DNA from: Lathyrus oleraceus
Taxonomy: Eukaryota > Streptophyta > Magnoliopsida > Fabales > Fabaceae
Length of the DNA stretch: 64,000 nucleotides
Assembly: GCF_024323335.1 (NCBI RefSeq)
Contig: NC_066583.1
Coordinates: 370,637,952 to 370,701,951, forward strand
Direction of reading: 5' to 3'
Part shown: positions 25,133 to 37,267 of the stretch, one piece after another
How positions within the stretch are numbered: position 1 is the stretch's first letter
How the letters are laid out: each line of letters starts with the position of its first letter
Program-made: the position numbers and the translations under genes
The notes under the pieces: generated by a model
The model's database searches: none
Told to the model about the DNA's origin: nothing
Seen by the model: only the letters and a program-made list of their open reading frames with translations

Positions 25133-26773
25133 AAATACACAAAACAAGGGTGTCACATCTTCGAAAATAACATCTGTCATGCTCTTTTATTATATCAACC
25201 ATAAAACATTTCAAAAATACGCAGCGGATAGAAATTATGTCAACCAATTAAAACGTATAACATATTACATGAAAAATAGTTCAACAACCGACAACAAAAT
25301 AATTAAAACATCCCGTCCCGATGTTACATCTATCAGAGCATGACCCACTAAAGCGACTACACTAGACTCCAAGCATTAGCTTCTACTCGACTCATTGCTC
25401 GTTACCTGAAAAATAACTGTAAGGGTGAGTCTCTCAATCAATATAATAAGCATTATAATTCATCATGTAATGCTAAGTAATTTAACACATTTCATCACCC
25501 AAATCAGATTGCACATACAGCAACGGCAGTTATCAACTCAATATCATACTCAAGAACAACATAAAATGCAACTCAAATGAGACTCGACTCGTCATGCATG
25601 TGGTACCATTCGGAGTAAAACTCCCAACTTAAAATCATTGCCATTTTAGTGGGCATCAAGGCATAAGCCTTCAACTTTCAACTTAAAATTTTGCCAATCC
25701 AGGCCAACGTGGTGTGAGCAAAGCTCCGACTTAATGCATATGAATGTACATGGCATACACGACTCTAAACTGTCGACAACATAATAATAATATCAACACA
25801 ACAACGTTTCCAACAAAAATCAACTTAAAATCAACTTTGGCTCACCAAGCCTACAACTCAGTATTTCAACAACTTTAACACAACTTATCAACATATTTGT
25901 ATCAACACTTCATAACATAATCCAACAAAATTACTCATCAGAATTAACGGTAATAGGCCAATCGCCAATTATATTCACAACTTTAAAATATCAATTTTTC
26001 TAATTTCCAACAGTGTTAACCGGTTAACGCCCTGGGTTAACCGGTTAACGCAGGACAAAAATACATTTTCTGGCAAAACGCAACAGTGTTAACCGGTTAA
26101 CGCCCTGGGTTAACCGGTTAACGCAGGCAAAACAGCATATTTTCACAAAATATAACAGTGTTAACCGGTTAACACCCTGGGTTAACCGGTTAACGCAGGC
26201 AAAACAGCAGTCCCTGCGCTAACACAAGGCAGAATGCAGAGTTCCCGCATTTTCCGCCGTTGGAGGACTTCCGGACCTCCGATTCAATTTCCGTAAAAAG
26301 CTATACGTTCGGGGGAACACGACTCACACAATTACGGACTCAATTACAGCTTTAATGCAACTTATTCATCACAATCTTTCAGCATTCAACAATCCCAATT
26401 AGGGTCAATTCAACGGTTTCTCACTACCCATGACATGTTAATCTATAATACCCATTAAGCGACGATAAACCCCCCTTACCTGAGATAATCCGGCAGTCTC
26501 TAAGCTTCAAGCTTTTCCGTTCTTCAACCTTTGCTCTTTCTCCACTTTTCACCTTTCAGCCGCTTTCTCTGTTTCACGTGAAAACTCTTTACCAACAATG
26601 AACCCTTTTTTTCCATATTCCAACTTATATATTTTCCACTATAATTATTATTCCAAATAATAATAATAATAATAATATTAATAATAATCCAATAATTCAA
26701 TTTATTTAATTAAATTATTAAATATATTATTAACTTAATTAAATAATCCTCTTATTTAATTCGGGGTGTTACA
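25015..26773 (-). repeat. 5' LTR of young chromovirus
   Basis: A 1759-bp LTR, essentially identical to 18738-20506 apart from a TA run shorter by 10 bp and one noticed substitution. It is the LTR that would drive transcription of the Gag-Pol frame. Confidence 0.95.
26624..26631 (-). promoter_or_regulatory. Candidate TATA box in 5' LTR
   Basis: TATATAAG on the minus strand, about 145 bp inside the LTR, preceded by an AT-rich U3. The only good TATA-like site seen in a sensible place, but AT-rich U3 sequence makes chance matches likely. Confidence 0.4.
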
Positions 26774-26778
26774 AGAAT

Positions 26779-28843
26779 ACACTTACAAATAATAACGGTG
26801 AAATTTAGCAACAAGAAGATAAACGAATATAACAATTATATTAGTACACAAACATATACACCAATACAAACACATATGTCATTCTCAACATATGCAATAC
26901 TAGTATGCACTAACTCCTTCACCTATATGCATGTGGTACCAAGCTTTCATGGATATCAGTGACATGTTACTGATTTCTTCCACAGTCTCCGGTCCCTCAC
27001 TTGAACCGAGGATCCTCACCAAATAGATCTGTGACCCACCTCTGGTCTCTCAACTAGACCAACGATCCCATCAAATAGATCTGAGACCATCAAATGGACT
27101 GAAGTCCCACCTAACTCCAATATGTATGCATGCATGAAAATTCTAGTAGTCAAACAATATAGTTCATCCAAACAAATATAAATCGCCCATAGTTATTCAC
27201 CCAAATTAGGTTCGGAGTATGAACGATATATCACCAATAAAAGGCCTCCAAAAATAATCACCATTCTCAATAATATTTCAATTTTTTTACTCCAGAATAT
27301 CATTCAGTTCACATTTTCAAACAAAAAATTATATGAATATTTAAATATGTTATTTTATTCAAAATAAAATTAATCTGATCAAATGAGTTGTCATTATCTC
27401 CAATATTACACGAAAATCAAAGAAAATACCTCTGAATCCGAAAAATGCCAAACACTACTGGAAATTTATCGGACTCGCCGGACCGCCGCAAAATTCACCG
27501 TCGTCGATGGAGTCGTGCCGCCATCGATCGCCTCTCCTCCCTCACCGATTTCCAAAATGCAACCCCACTCCGATCACTCGATTTTATGATATTCTAATTT
27601 ATGCAATTTTCGACCTCTGTTTTTTTTTAATGATTTATGCAATTTTTTAACCTTTTCCAATTTGATTTCATACGGAAAAAACAATTTCCGACAAAAAAAG
27701 TATTTTTTACAAAAAAGTGATTCCGTTCTAAAAGAAGTGATTCCTTATAGGAAAAGTGGTTTCTTACAGACAACTTTTGGTATTTTTTACAAAAAGAAAA
27801 CATTTTTCGATAATCAACAACAAATTACAGTAGTACAAGCACAAATTTCATCGTACGGTAACCAAAAGGAATTTTCCCAAATCTCATTTGGTCACCCAAA
27901 TTTTACATCGATAAACTTATCAATCAACAAACAAGACCAAATGAGACTTATCCCATTTGGTCACAAATCATAACAACGATTAATGCCCAAAAACCAACAC
28001 AGTCATACATATATAACTTATATAACTAATTCACAATATTAATACTTTTGAGATATTTCCATAGATCAATGACCAAAAGGATTTGGGAAATCCCATTTGG
28101 CCAAAATATCGATATACAAAAAAAAATAGAATATAGGAACAATCATTGTAAAATAGAGATGACACGCAAAAACCCTTGGCGCCGATGAGAGGGTAAGGGA
28201 ACCCTCATTTTCCTGTTGTCCAAAATTCAGCTTACAATAAGTAAAACTCCTTACCTTAATTGAAGCTTTCGAAAATTCTTCATGTTCCTCCCTCTCCAAA
28301 ATTCTTTTTTTTGACTCTCAGATGCGTTGTTTCCAAAAATTCCAATATTTTTGTATTACCCTAATTTCTAAACCTCACATTAAAATATATAGTCAATAGT
28401 CCCAATTAATCTCATTTGGATATTTCATCCTCTTCTTACTCCCACACCCCAAGTGTTATCGTTTTAACATTTCTAACCTTAAAATCTATTTTCTTTTTAT
28501 TATTAAAAATAAAATAAATAACTATTTTAAAATATTCAAATTAAATAAATATTTCAATTAAATAATTATTTAATTAAAACTTTATAATTAATTCCTAAAA
28601 CTATAATCATTTCTATTATTACTAAATATCTTAAAATCAACTAATTATCACTAATATTTCCAATAATTCTAATTGTTAAATCCCACGCCATCAACTCAAC
28701 TGTTTCTGTGATTATTAAATTACCAAAATACTCTTATAACACCCAAATCACATAAACAATACTAATAATTAAAATAAATCATACCACAAAAAAAAAATTC
28801 CTAATATTTAATTAAAATATTAAAATAAATTCGGGGCGTTACA
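26779..28843 (-). repeat. Right LTR (5' LTR) of old element, second part
   Basis: Continues the LTR started at 18364 after the insertion ('acacttacaaataataacgg...') and ends TTCGGGGCGTTACA. The frames at 27383-27589, 27662-27973 and 28066-28299 are chance frames in LTR sequence, which is also present in diverged form at 15045-17139. Confidence 0.85.
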
Positions 28844-28848
28844 CTTGC

Positions 28849-28930
28849 TACCATCGTTGTCGTCATCAAAACTTATGATAGATCTTTAGTGATATTTTCA
28901 AATTTGTACGTGCAAGCACATAGATCCACA
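28849..28930 (-). mobile_element. Copia LTR, right part (split by nested insertion)
   Basis: In minus orientation the LTR appears to start TGTGGATCTATG at 28930, preceded by the purine tract AAAAAAGGGGAGGA. It reads into ...GATGACGACAACGATGGTAGC, resuming at 14673. This short segment is the beginning of the LTR whose bulk is 13339-14673. Confidence 0.55.
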
Positions 28931-29861
28931 TCCTCCCCTTTTTTATGATTACAACACATCTCTCATGGGAGATGGTAAAGGAAATAAACAAATATACTTG
29001 GAGTGATTAAACTTCCCCTCAATTAAGCAGAGAGTATACTCTAATCCCACTAAGAGTATACTTCTCCTCCTTTATCATAATCAAAAAGGTAAATAATCAA
29101 AGCACATAGACCTCATGCAAAAGGAACAATTTACCTTATGGAGTTGGATAAAAGCAGTCCAGAGTAAGGAGTAAAAGATAGGATCTAATATCTTATTTCT
29201 CTCCATGAAAGTTAGCTTCCAACTTTGAAATCAACCAGTAGGTAAGATTTGGAGAAATTCTTCCCCTTGATTCTTTCTCGAACAAAACTCAAAAGTCTTT
29301 GAAGATTTCTAAACTGAAAAGGGATTTTGTTGTCTACTTCTTTCTTGCTCAGATTTTTCCAAGGGATGATTATTTCCCCTTATGAGTGTTTTGGACAACC
29401 TCTTTTTAGTCTCTTTAGGACTTAAAATAGTATTGGGCTCTAGGTGTTTGGCACTACTTTTTCTCCACAAACTCTCAAATTCTCAAGGTAGCTTGAGAAA
29501 ACTCCTTTTTTTGAGGGAATGAGAAAAGATCAACACCTTAATCACATATGTTGAAGAAAATCACCAATGTATTGATCAAATCCATCAAAAATGACAATCG
29601 CCATCAGGTAACCACTTCTTCTTATATACCTAAGATAGTGCAAAAGATTCCCTCATCTTTCGATCTGCATCATATCATAGATATCCTTGCACAAAGATTC
29701 GTTAGTAACATCAAATTGATAAAAAGAACGTGGCACAAGAATGAAATGATTGGTTTTGAATCAGTTATATCATTCTTTCTTTTTAGAAACTTGTTTTCAA
29801 ACAGAGAATAAGATTTTTATAAAATAAGGAGAATGATTAACTTCCTTATGGATGTAATAGC
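28931..29861 (-). pseudogene. 3' part of minus-strand Copia element, strongly decayed
   Basis: This lies between the LTR start and the RT relic. A short minus-strand reading near 29680 (NESLCKDIYDMMQ) may be a late RT fragment; no RNase H could be recognised. The plus-strand frame 29548-29811 has no recognisable relatives and is taken as chance. Confidence 0.4.
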
Positions 29862-30240
29862 TCATGTGTGAATTTTTTCCAGCCATTTGGAAGATTTTAT
29901 GAAAATTAATGACAAAGCTAAAACCATCTTTATGGATTCTAGTTGAGGTACATGAGCATAAGTTTCATTGACATTTATGCCATGTTGTTGATTGTAATAT
30001 TTTGTAAAGAGTCTTGTTTTATTTCTCAAAACATTCATTAGCACATCAAGCTTGTTACGAAAGATCCATTAAGGTTCCAATCACTCAACTAGTTTTAGGA
30101 ATGAATCGTTGTTTCTCTTAAATTGATTTAACCTTTCTTTCATAGCAAGATACCAATGTTTTTTGATGATAGCTTCATCAATTTTCTTTGGCTCAGTCTT
30201 TGAAACAAAATCTCTATGGTTACATACCTTGGTAAGAGAG
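29862..30240 (-). pseudogene. Copia (SIRE/Maximus-type) reverse transcriptase relic
   Basis: The minus-strand reading shows TEPKKIDEAIIKKHWYLAM then NQFKRNN...FRNKLDV and YNQQHGINVNETYAHVPQLE, ESIKMVLA, the opening of a Copia RT (family pattern: GTKWVFRNK, ARLVAQGY, ETFAPVARLE). Stops interrupt it near 30080-30100 and the catalytic YVDD part is missing. Confidence 0.8.
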
Positions 30241-30559
30241 TGTTGAGCTACAATTCCCTTAGAAATATCTGTATTAATATTCTGAATGTGATGGTTCTTA
30301 ATGATTCTCTATTCTTAAGATAGACTTTCTTAAGTTGATTTCTTTAATTTGACTTTCTCTATTTGGACTTTGGACTTCCTTTTGTCTTTGATATTTTTCT
30401 TTCCCTTTATTTTCATGTTTCAAGTATGTACTTAAGTGATACTTGGAAAATTAACAACCTCTACTTCTACATACTAAGGGTTAAAGATAATTTGTTCTAA
30501 TTTACTCATTTATTTTTTTAGATTATTAAAAATGTGAAATACATCTTGATAGGAAAAGT

Positions 30560-30790
30560 GATAGGTTACCTCACCGTCTTGATGAATTTTCGTGATACAA
30601 AGGTTTGCTTCTTTTCTTATCTGAAGATTCCATATCAATGTTATCCCAAGATATGTATGCTATCTTTTGGGATTGTTGAACTTTCTTTAATTTTGGTTTC
30701 TTTTTGGGTTTTGACGGAAGTTTGGTCTTATGTGCCCTTTCTCTCCGCATTGATAACATGTAGGAATAAATTATAAACTTTATTAGCTTT
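30560..30790 (-). pseudogene. Copia gag C-terminal relic with damaged zinc knuckle
   Basis: The minus strand reads CYQCGEKGHIRPNF, a CX2CX4HX4C knuckle whose last Cys is Phe, followed in a shifted frame by QKIAYISWDNIDMESSD, a tail common in SIRE-type Gag. It belongs with the RT relic on its left. It ends where a plus-strand LTR begins (30893), so the N-terminal gag and the 5' LTR of this element are missing. Confidence 0.75.
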
Positions 30791-30892
30791 GCTTCTAGAG
30801 CCTTGAGGGTTTTTTTTCATGCTTAAGAAATTCTTTGAATTTACAAAACATGAATTCCATGAATTCATTACTTTTAGTTCGACACTCTTTAT

Positions 30893-32252
30893 TGTTAGAA
30901 CAAGATTTGGTTCAACATCTATACATTAAGTTTTAATGATAACAATGTTGTATTTGTGTGAGAATAATTTTGGTACCCTAATGGTTTGTTATTGTGTAGC
31001 TTTAACAACCAGTTCTGATTCTGAATATATAACATGCAACATCATTAATTTCTGAATGATGAGTTCTGATTCCACTTCTGCGCCATCCATAAGAAGTTCT
31101 GAAGGATGTTCAAAGTTGTTGTTGCACTAATCTTTCTGCTTCTATGCTGATTCACTCCTGAGAAGCTTATGACAAGATGCTATGTTGCTGCTGCAACATT
31201 CTCTCCGTTCATGCTTCTAGACGTGACTTTGTTCCCCAAGCTTCTGAAGAATGGAAAGCTTCTAAAGTTGTGTTACGTAGCTGAAGATTATGAAGACCTC
31301 AAGCCAGACGTTTGAGGTTATCAAGTTTCTGACTATAGATTCTGAAGACTCTGAAAATTCTGAAGATACCGAAGATCTCAAGCCAGACTACTGACACTGT
31401 CAAGGTTCTGACTAAAGATTATGAAGTTTCTAAATCTATCTTTATGTTTCTTCATTTCATGCTTCATAAATTTTTCATCAGAGGCCAATGAACTTGAAGA
31501 TAAGATCAAATGGGAAGGTGATCAAATAGTACATAGTACAAATCAAATATCCTTTCCACTACCTGATTTCGTGGGTAAGGATAGTACTATACATCACACC
31601 TGTCACTGATTTTATGGGTGAAGGACAGTACGCAGTATCACTCCTTTCACCATCCAACAATGGACAACCGCTCTATGAGATTTCCCCATTTTTCTCTCCA
31701 AAGGTATTCTTCTTATGCTATATAAGTGAGACTTGGAGACTTGAAGAAGTCTGTCGGTGATACAACATTTTTGACAAGTCTGTTTCTTTGTGAAAAACTA
31801 TCATTCTTTTGTACACATATTTTCTTTAAGTGTTTGTTTATCATTTGTGTAAAATTTGCTTGTATAGAAGCAACTTGTAACACATAAAACATATTATTCA
31901 AAATGTTTATTTGATTTCTTAAGGAGGTTATCCTTGAGAATACGAAGAAGATTATTCTTTGTGAGTTCTTAAGAAAACTAGGGTATAGTAGGATCATTGA
32001 GAAGACAAAGAAGGTTAGTCTTTGTAATTATTGCAATTTGTTGATTATAGTGGATAAAGACCTTGTGTATAAGGCAAATTCACCTTGGCGGGTGGACTGG
32101 AGTAGCTTTGAGTTTCAAGCGAACTAAGATAAAAATAATTGTGTTTTTATCTCTTTGTTATTAACTTTTAAGTGGTGTTCATGAGTTGAAAAAAAGATTT
32201 TGTTTGTAAAATCAAATTCAAACCCCCGTTTCTTGTGTTTTTCACACCTTCA
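30893..32252 (+). repeat. 5' LTR of Maximus-type element
   Basis: A 1360-bp LTR with TG..CA ends. Repeated 'gattctgaagactctgaa' phrases around 31340-31400 also occur in the 3' copy (36430-36480). TATATAAGTGAGACTTGGAG near 31720 is a plausible TATA box followed by the transcript start. The short frames within are not genes. Confidence 0.85.
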
Positions 32253-32253
32253 A

Positions 32254-32269
32254 TTGGTATCAGAGCTCC
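32254..32269 (+). promoter_or_regulatory. Primer-binding site of Maximus-type element
   Basis: TTGGTATCAGAGCTCC directly after the LTR, the initiator-Met tRNA pattern. Confidence 0.85.
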
Positions 32270-32340
32270 AGTTTGATTATAATAAAAGTTTTATCAACAC
32301 TTCACCATGTTCAGTATTGATCCAGTTTGTGTGAGAAACA

Positions 32341-35300
32341 ATGGCCACTACTAATGCTGCTAATATTGCTAACAATAATGAAAGAGACCACTATAGTGCA
32401 AAACCACCAATCTTTGATGGTGAGAAATTTGATTATTGGAAAGATGGAATATAAATTTTCTTTCTTGGTTACGATGTTGATCTCTGGGATCTTATAGTCG
32501 ATGGCTATGTTCACCTAGTTAACACTGAAGGAAATAAGATAGCAAGAAGTTCTATGACTAATCAACAGAAGAAAGATTTCAAAAATTATCATAAGGCTAG
32601 AACTATATTGCTAAATGTTATCTTTTATACTGAGTATGAGATGATAACAAATAGAGATTCTGCCAAATCCATTTTTGACTCTCTGAGGATGACTCAACAG
32701 GGGAATGCTCAAGTAAAGGAGATAAAGGCCTTAGCCTTAATCTAGAAGTACGAGGCATTCAAAATGGAAGATGATGAAACAACTGAGACTATGTTCTCAA
32801 GGTTTCAGATGCTTGTTACAGGACTAAAAGTTCTAGATAAAGGATACTCTATAGTTGTCCATGTCAAGAAGATTATTAGAAGTCTTCCTAAAAAATGGAG
32901 ACTTATGGTAACTGCTTTGAAGTTGGCAAAGTATATAAACAATATTAGTTTTGGAGAACTTGTTAGTTCTTTAAGAAGCCACGAGATTGAGCTCGAGGAA
33001 TATGAAATTTAGAAGCAAGGTAAATCAGTTTCTTTAAAGTCTAAGCCTGAGAAGACAAAAGCTTATCCAGCTGAGGAAGAATCAGAAGGATCTGATGAAG
33101 ACTCAAAAGATGATGGTGAGTTGTCTCTAATTTCAAAAAGAGTCAACAAACTCTGGAATCACATACACAATGGTCAAGGGAAGTTTAGAGAATCCAGAAG
33201 AACTGTTGGTTATTTTGATTCTTTGTTTGGACAAAAGAGGTAAGGTTCTGGAAAAGAAGTTATCTTCTTTGAATGTAAGGAGCCAGTGCACTATAAAAAC
33301 GATTGTCCTAAGCTGAAAAAGGATTGAAGGCCTAAGAAGAATGTTTCTAAAGGCAAAAAGGGGTTGATGGCTACATGGGATGACTCAGAATCCGAAGAAG
33401 AAGATTCTAACAAAGAAAAAGCCAATGTTACATTGATGGCAACTACGAATGATCCTGAAGGTTCTGAAGAACCATAATACAAGGTATCATCAAAATCAGA
33501 ATCCGACTCCGATTTTGAAGAGGTATTTCCTAACCTATCTCGTTTCGATCTCGAATCATGTCTCTTTGGAATGCTGAGAAGTATCAGAGTCTTCAGAGTA
33601 AATACAAGGAACTTAAACAAGTTCGAGTAGTTGCTTCTGAAACTCGCAGTGAGCTTATGAAAGATATTTCCTCTCTAAATGAAAAAGTATTTTCTTTAGA
33701 AAGTAACAACTCTGTTTTGAAAAGAAAAATTTCAAAACTAGAGGAGGAAATAGTCTCAGAAGCTTCTGGTACTGATTGCGTCATTAGATATAACAAAGAA
33801 TTCCATTACTTTCTATCTAAAAGCATAGATAGAAGAAAAATGGATTCTCTGATCTATGGAGTTAGCAGAAATGGCAAAAAAAGGTTTAGGTTGTACATAA
33901 ATTATAAAACCTGACGAAAGTCAGAAGGTAAAACCAAAACCTTTCTATGTGTATTTCTTGTCTGCAAACACTTGGATTGATATTTCTGCATAGACACAGA
34001 AACATACAAAGGGTAAGAACTCAGTTCTGAAACCTAAGTATCACTCACAAATTCCCCATGATTATTTCTCTGCTAAAAAATCCAAAGTTGTAAGAAACTC
34101 TGGGAAAACTAATAAGAGAGGATCCATAAAGTGGGTACCTAAGGATAAAATAATTTATGTTGCATACATCCTTAGCAGCTCAGCTGAAACACTAGTCATG
34201 GTAATTGGACAGTGGATGCTTGCGACATATGACAAGCAAAAGGTTTATGTTCTAAAATTTGGGACTTAATCCTGAAGGCTTCCTTGGTTTTGGAGGAAAC
34301 CAGAAAGGAAAGATCACTAGCTCTGGAACTATTGGTAACGATAAACTTCCTTTTATTACTAATGTTCTTTTAGTTTGTGGTCTGATGCATAACCTATTTT
34401 CTATTAGTCAACTTAGTGACAATGGTTATGATATTATTTTTAATTAAAATTCTTGTAAGACTGTTAGTTAGAAAGATGATACAATCCTTTTTAACGAAAA
34501 GAGAAAGAACAACTTCTATAAAATCAGACTTTCTGATCTTAAGGATCAAAATGTAAAATGTCTAATGCATGTTAATGAGGATCAATGGGTATGGCACAGA
34601 CGTTTGGGCCATGTTAGCATGAGAAGGATTTCTCAGATGAATAAGGTTGGATTAGTCAAAGGCTTACCTAACTTGAAGTTTGCTTCAGATGCTCTTTGTG
34701 AAGCATGTTAGAAAGGCAAGTTTTCTAAAACATCTTTCAAAACGAAAACTGTTGTTTCTACCTCTAGGCCGTTAGAACTTTTGCACATTGATTTTTTTGG
34801 ACCAGTGAAAGTTGTCTCTATTAATGGAAAGAAGTATGTATTGGTCATCGTTGATGACTATAGTCGTTGGACATGGGTAAAGTTCTTGAAACACAAGGAT
34901 GAGTCACATTCGGTGTTCTCTACTTTATGCTCACTAGTGCAAACAGAAATGATCTGCAAAATAGTCAGAGTCAGAAGTGATCATGGTGGCGAATTTGAAA
35001 ATAAACATTTTGAAAATATTTTTAATGCAAATGGCATTCATATGATTTATCCTATCGTAGAACTCCACAACAAAATGGGGTTGTAGAAAGGAAAACTGGG
35101 ACTTTGCAAAAAATGGCTCGCACCATGATCCAAGAAATTGACATGGCTAAGCATCTTTGGTAGAAGCAATTAACACAACGTGTTATATTTAGAACATGAT
35201 TTCTATCAGACTTATTCTGGGTAAGACTCCTTATGAATTGTGGAAGAACAGAAAGCCCAACATTTCTTACTTTCACTCTTTCGGATGTGAATGTTTTATG

Positions 35301-36155
35301 TTGAACACTAAAGAAAACCTGGGCAAGTTTGATTCTAAATTGCAAAAGTTTTTATTGTTAGGATATTCTGAACGCTCTAAAGGATACAAAATCTTTAACA
35401 CTTAAACACGAATTATTGAAGAATCAATTCATGTTAGATTTAATGATAAGCCTGACTCTGAAAATTCAAAGCTAGTTGAGAAATTTGCATATTTGAAGAT
35501 CAATCTTTTAGAATCCAAGGATACTGATTTTGGAGAAAAAGACTCAGAAAGCAAAGCTAAATAATTTGAAGCAAACGATTCAGAAGCGACTCAACCAGAA
35601 TTTTTCGTTGATCTAAATCATAATAAGAAAAGTATATCAAGAACCTCTAATTCTGAAGAACTGTTTCTAGGAGATAAAAATGCTCTAGTCAGAACTGGAT
35701 CTTCATTCAAACCTTTTGAAGAGACTCTTCTATGTTTGGTATCTCTGATAAAACCCACATCTATTAATGAAGCTCTTCTAGATAATGAATGGATTATGTC
35801 TATGCAAGAGGAATTACATAAAATCACCAAAAATGATGTTTGAGATCTTGTTCAGAAACCAAAAGGCTTCCATGTCATTGGAACCAGATCGGTCTTCAAA
35901 AACAAGCTCGATGAGAAGGGTGAGGTTGTCACAAACAAGGCTCGATTGGTAGCACAAGGTTATAGTCAGAAAGAAGGTATAGACTATACATAAACCTTTG
36001 CTCTAGTTGCCAGGTTAAAGTCTATTCATCTTCTAATTTCGTTTACAGTCAATCATAACATCATCCTTCATCAGATGGATGTTAAGAGTGCATTCTTAAA
36101 TGGATATATTTCTGAAGAAGTATATGTGCATCAATCTCCTAGTTTTGAAAGCTCC
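32341..36155 (+). pseudogene. Maximus/SIRE Copia gag-pol, decayed
   Basis: Starts at the ATG of MATTNAANIAN, 88 bp after the LTR. Gag: FDGEKFDYWKDG, ETTETMFSRFQMLVTGLKVL, a zinc knuckle with its first Cys replaced (FFECKEPVHYKNDC), and a long coiled-coil C terminus (33558-33914, LQSKYKELKQ, VLKRKISKLEEEIVSEASG). Protease region: GNDKLPFITNVLLVCGLMHN. Integrase: WHRRLGHVSMRRISQM, LHIDFFGPVKVV, VDDYSRWTWVKF, VRSDHGGEF. RT start: VIGTRSVFKNKLDEKGEV, ARLVAQGYSQKEGIDYT, QMDVKSAFLNGYI. More than ten in-frame stops (for example near 32450, 32743, 33010, 33240, 33325, 34709) and several frame changes rule out function. RT stops before YVDD, and RNase H is absent. Confidence 0.9.
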
Positions 36156-37267
36156 TAAAGTTTCTAAATGATGAGTTTCGATTCTGCTTCTGTGCCATCC
36201 ATAAGAACTTTTGAAGGATGTTCAAAGTTGTTGTTTCACCGATCTTTCTGCTTCTGTGATGATTCACTCCTGAGAAGCTTCTGTGGAGATGATATGTTGC
36301 TACTGCAACGTTCTCTCAGTTTATGCTTCTGGACGTGACTCTGTTTACCAAGCTTCTGAAGTTGTGTTACGTAGTTGAAGATTATGAATATCTCAAGCCA
36401 GACGTTTGAGGTTATCAAGGTTTTGACTGTAGATTCTGAAGACTCTGAAGATTCTGAAGATACTGAAGATCTCAAGCCAGACTACTGACATTTTCAAGGT
36501 TCTGACCAAAGATTATGAAGTTTCTGAATCTAGCTTTATGTTTCTTCATTTCACGCTTCATCAACTTTTCATCAGAAGCCAATGAACTTAAAGATAAGAA
36601 CAAATGAGAACGTGAATAAATAGTACATAGTACAAATCAAATATCATTTCTACTACATGATTTCATGGGCAATGACGGTACTATACATCACACCTATCAC
36701 TGATTTTATGGGCGAAGAACAATACACATTATCACTCCTTTCATCATCCAACAATGGACAACCATTCTATGAGCTTTCCCCATTTTGACCTCCAACGGTC
36801 TTCTTCTTATGCTATATAAGTGAGATTTGGAGACTTAAAGAAGCCTTCCGGTGATACAACATTTTGACAAGTTCGTTTCTTTGTGAAAATCTATCATTCT
36901 TTTGTACATAGTTTTTCTTTAAGTGTTTGCTTATCATTTGTGTAAAATCTGCTTGTATAGAAGTAACTTGTAACCCAAAAAAATATTATTCAAATTATTT
37001 GTTTGATTCCTTAAGGAGGTTATCCTTGAGAAGACGAAGAAGATTATTCTGTGTGAGTCCTTAAGGAGACTAGGTTATAGTCGGATCCTTGAGAAGATAA
37101 AGAAGTTTATTCTTTGTGATTATCGTAATCTACTGAGTATAGTGGATTAAGACCTTGTAGATAAGGAAAAATCACTTTGGCGGATGGACTGGAGTAGCTT
37201 TGAGTTTCAAGCGAACTAGGATAAAAATACTTGTGTTTTTATCTCTTTGTTATTAACTTTTAAGTGG
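36156..37267 (+). repeat. 3' LTR fragment of Maximus-type element
   Basis: Matches 31050-32176 of the 5' LTR ('atgatgagtt(t)c(t)gattc...', 'agccagacgtttgaggttatcaag', 'ttattaacttttaagtggt') with many substitutions and small indels, showing an old element. It is truncated at both ends. Confidence 0.85.

Larger units (their letters stand above)
18738..26773 (-). mobile_element. Young full-length Tekay-type Ty3/gypsy chromovirus
   Basis: A complete element of 8036 bp: LTR 18738-20506, Gag-Pol frame 20549-24901, leader 24902-25014, LTR 25015-26773, flanked by AGAAT duplications. LTRs open TGTAACACCC and close GGGTGTTACA. The two LTRs (1769 and 1759 bp) differ in length exactly by the TA microsatellite (75 versus 65 bp). 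I noticed one substitution, G at 19222 versus A at the matching place in the right copy. Near-identity plus an unbroken 1450-residue frame marks a very recent insertion that may still be competent. The family call comes from the single Gag-Pol frame, initiator-Met PBS and a chromodomain-like C terminus. Confidence 0.95.
14674..28843 (-). mobile_element. Old, internally deleted Tekay-type gypsy element (host of the younger insertion)
   Basis: Its LTRs are 14674-17139 (3' LTR in element orientation, about 2.47 kb) and 18364-18737 joined to 26779-28843 (5' LTR, about 2.44 kb once the 8-kb insert is removed). They share long blocks such as the 'tttaatttttaatgataaattca' start, the 'ggtgagaatacacttac' stretch and a 'ggggc(a/g)ttaca' end, but differ at many positions. 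The internal region is only 17140-18363. The imperfect CTTG[T/C] repeats at the outer ends and matching LTR ends support one insertion. With Gag, protease, RT and RNase H gone, it cannot move on its own products. Confidence 0.85.
30893..37267 (+). mobile_element. Maximus/SIRE-type Copia element, truncated
   Basis: 5' LTR 30893-32252 (TGTTAGAACAAG...CCTTCA), PBS, decayed gag-pol 32341-36155, then a 3' LTR fragment that lacks about the first 160 and last 75 bp. The pol region is cut in the first half of RT, so an internal deletion joined RT directly to LTR sequence. The right end is fused to Tat/Ogre sequence at 37267. No target duplication could be found. Confidence 0.85.

Noticed and set aside
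29548..29811. 87-residue plus-strand frame as a host gene
   Set aside because: Lies inside a minus-strand Copia relic, has no recognisable relatives and no gene context.
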